7,024 nucleotides of DNA, from assembly GCA_024762915.1 (NCBI GenBank), contig JANTGL010000140.1, positions 1 to 7,024 of the forward strand, read 5' to 3'. The position numbers were made by a program, and so were the translations under genes. Below, in pieces: positions 7,011-7,024 of the stretch. Under the pieces are notes generated by a model. It did no database searches. It had not been told where the DNA came from and saw nothing but the letters and a program-made list of their open reading frames with translations. Position 1 is the stretch's first letter. Each line of letters starts with the position of its first letter. Source of the stretch: Bacteroidales bacterium (GTDB taxonomy: Bacteria; Bacteroidota; Bacteroidia; Bacteroidales; JAADGE01).

Positions 7011-7023
7011 TGCGGATTTAAGG
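7011..7023 (+). repeat. Right terminal inverted repeat of the IS
   Basis: TGCGGATTTAAGG is the exact reverse complement of 5300-5312. It lies 116 bases upstream of the transposase start codon and ends one base before the window does. Confidence 0.92.
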
Positions 7024-7024
7024 A

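Larger units (their letters stand above)
5300..7023 (-). mobile_element. Complete IS1380-family insertion sequence, 1724 bp
   Basis: The element is bounded by perfect 13-bp inverted repeats that begin with CC and contains one full-length transposase gene on the minus strand, with its promoter and terminator. The length agrees with the roughly 1.65-1.75 kb usual for the family. The left flank is AAAA (5296-5299), and the single visible base on the right flank is A (7024). This is compatible with the 4-bp target duplication known for IS1380 elements but does not prove it. The insertion lies in AT-rich DNA upstream of the tRNA-Asn promoter. The intact frame and perfect ends suggest a recent, possibly active copy. 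Confidence 0.9.

Overview
The window looks like chromosomal DNA of a member of the Bacteroidota. Three things point there: a secreted protein with a type IX secretion (T9SS) C-terminal sorting domain, promoters of the Bacteroidota form (TTG, 19 bases, TAnnTTTG-like), and genes that start without a Shine-Dalgarno sequence. The DNA is AT-rich throughout. Nothing visible allows a genus to be named.

Layout, left to right. Bases 1-1674 hold the C-terminal two thirds of pheT (phenylalanyl-tRNA synthetase beta chain), cut only by the window edge. After 35 bases with no visible terminator comes a 548-residue nucleotide-sugar dehydrogenase (1710-3356). Its catalytic motifs are intact, but it has an N-terminal extension and an unusual cofactor-binding loop. 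A 115-base gap leads to a 526-residue exported protein made of Delta-60 repeats with a T9SS type A tail (3472-5052). These three genes are all on the plus strand.

The rest of the window is read from the minus strand. It holds a tRNA-Asn(GTT) gene (5128-5201) with its own promoter (5241-5272) and intrinsic terminator (5097-5122), convergent with the secreted-protein gene. Next to it is a complete insertion sequence of the IS1380 family (5300-7023, 1724 bp). It has perfect 13-bp terminal inverted repeats, one intact transposase gene, a promoter and a terminator. The window ends one base beyond the insertion sequence.

The genes do not form one pathway. pheT and tRNA-Asn belong to translation, the dehydrogenase to surface polysaccharide precursor synthesis, and the Delta-60 protein to the cell surface or exterior. 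I see no convincing new multi-gene system. The most interesting unexplained structure is inside the insertion sequence. A long imperfect palindrome overlaps the transposase promoter at one end, and a 13-bp perfect inverted repeat plus a short open frame lie inside the other end. The dehydrogenase's cofactor loop is the other point worth checking.
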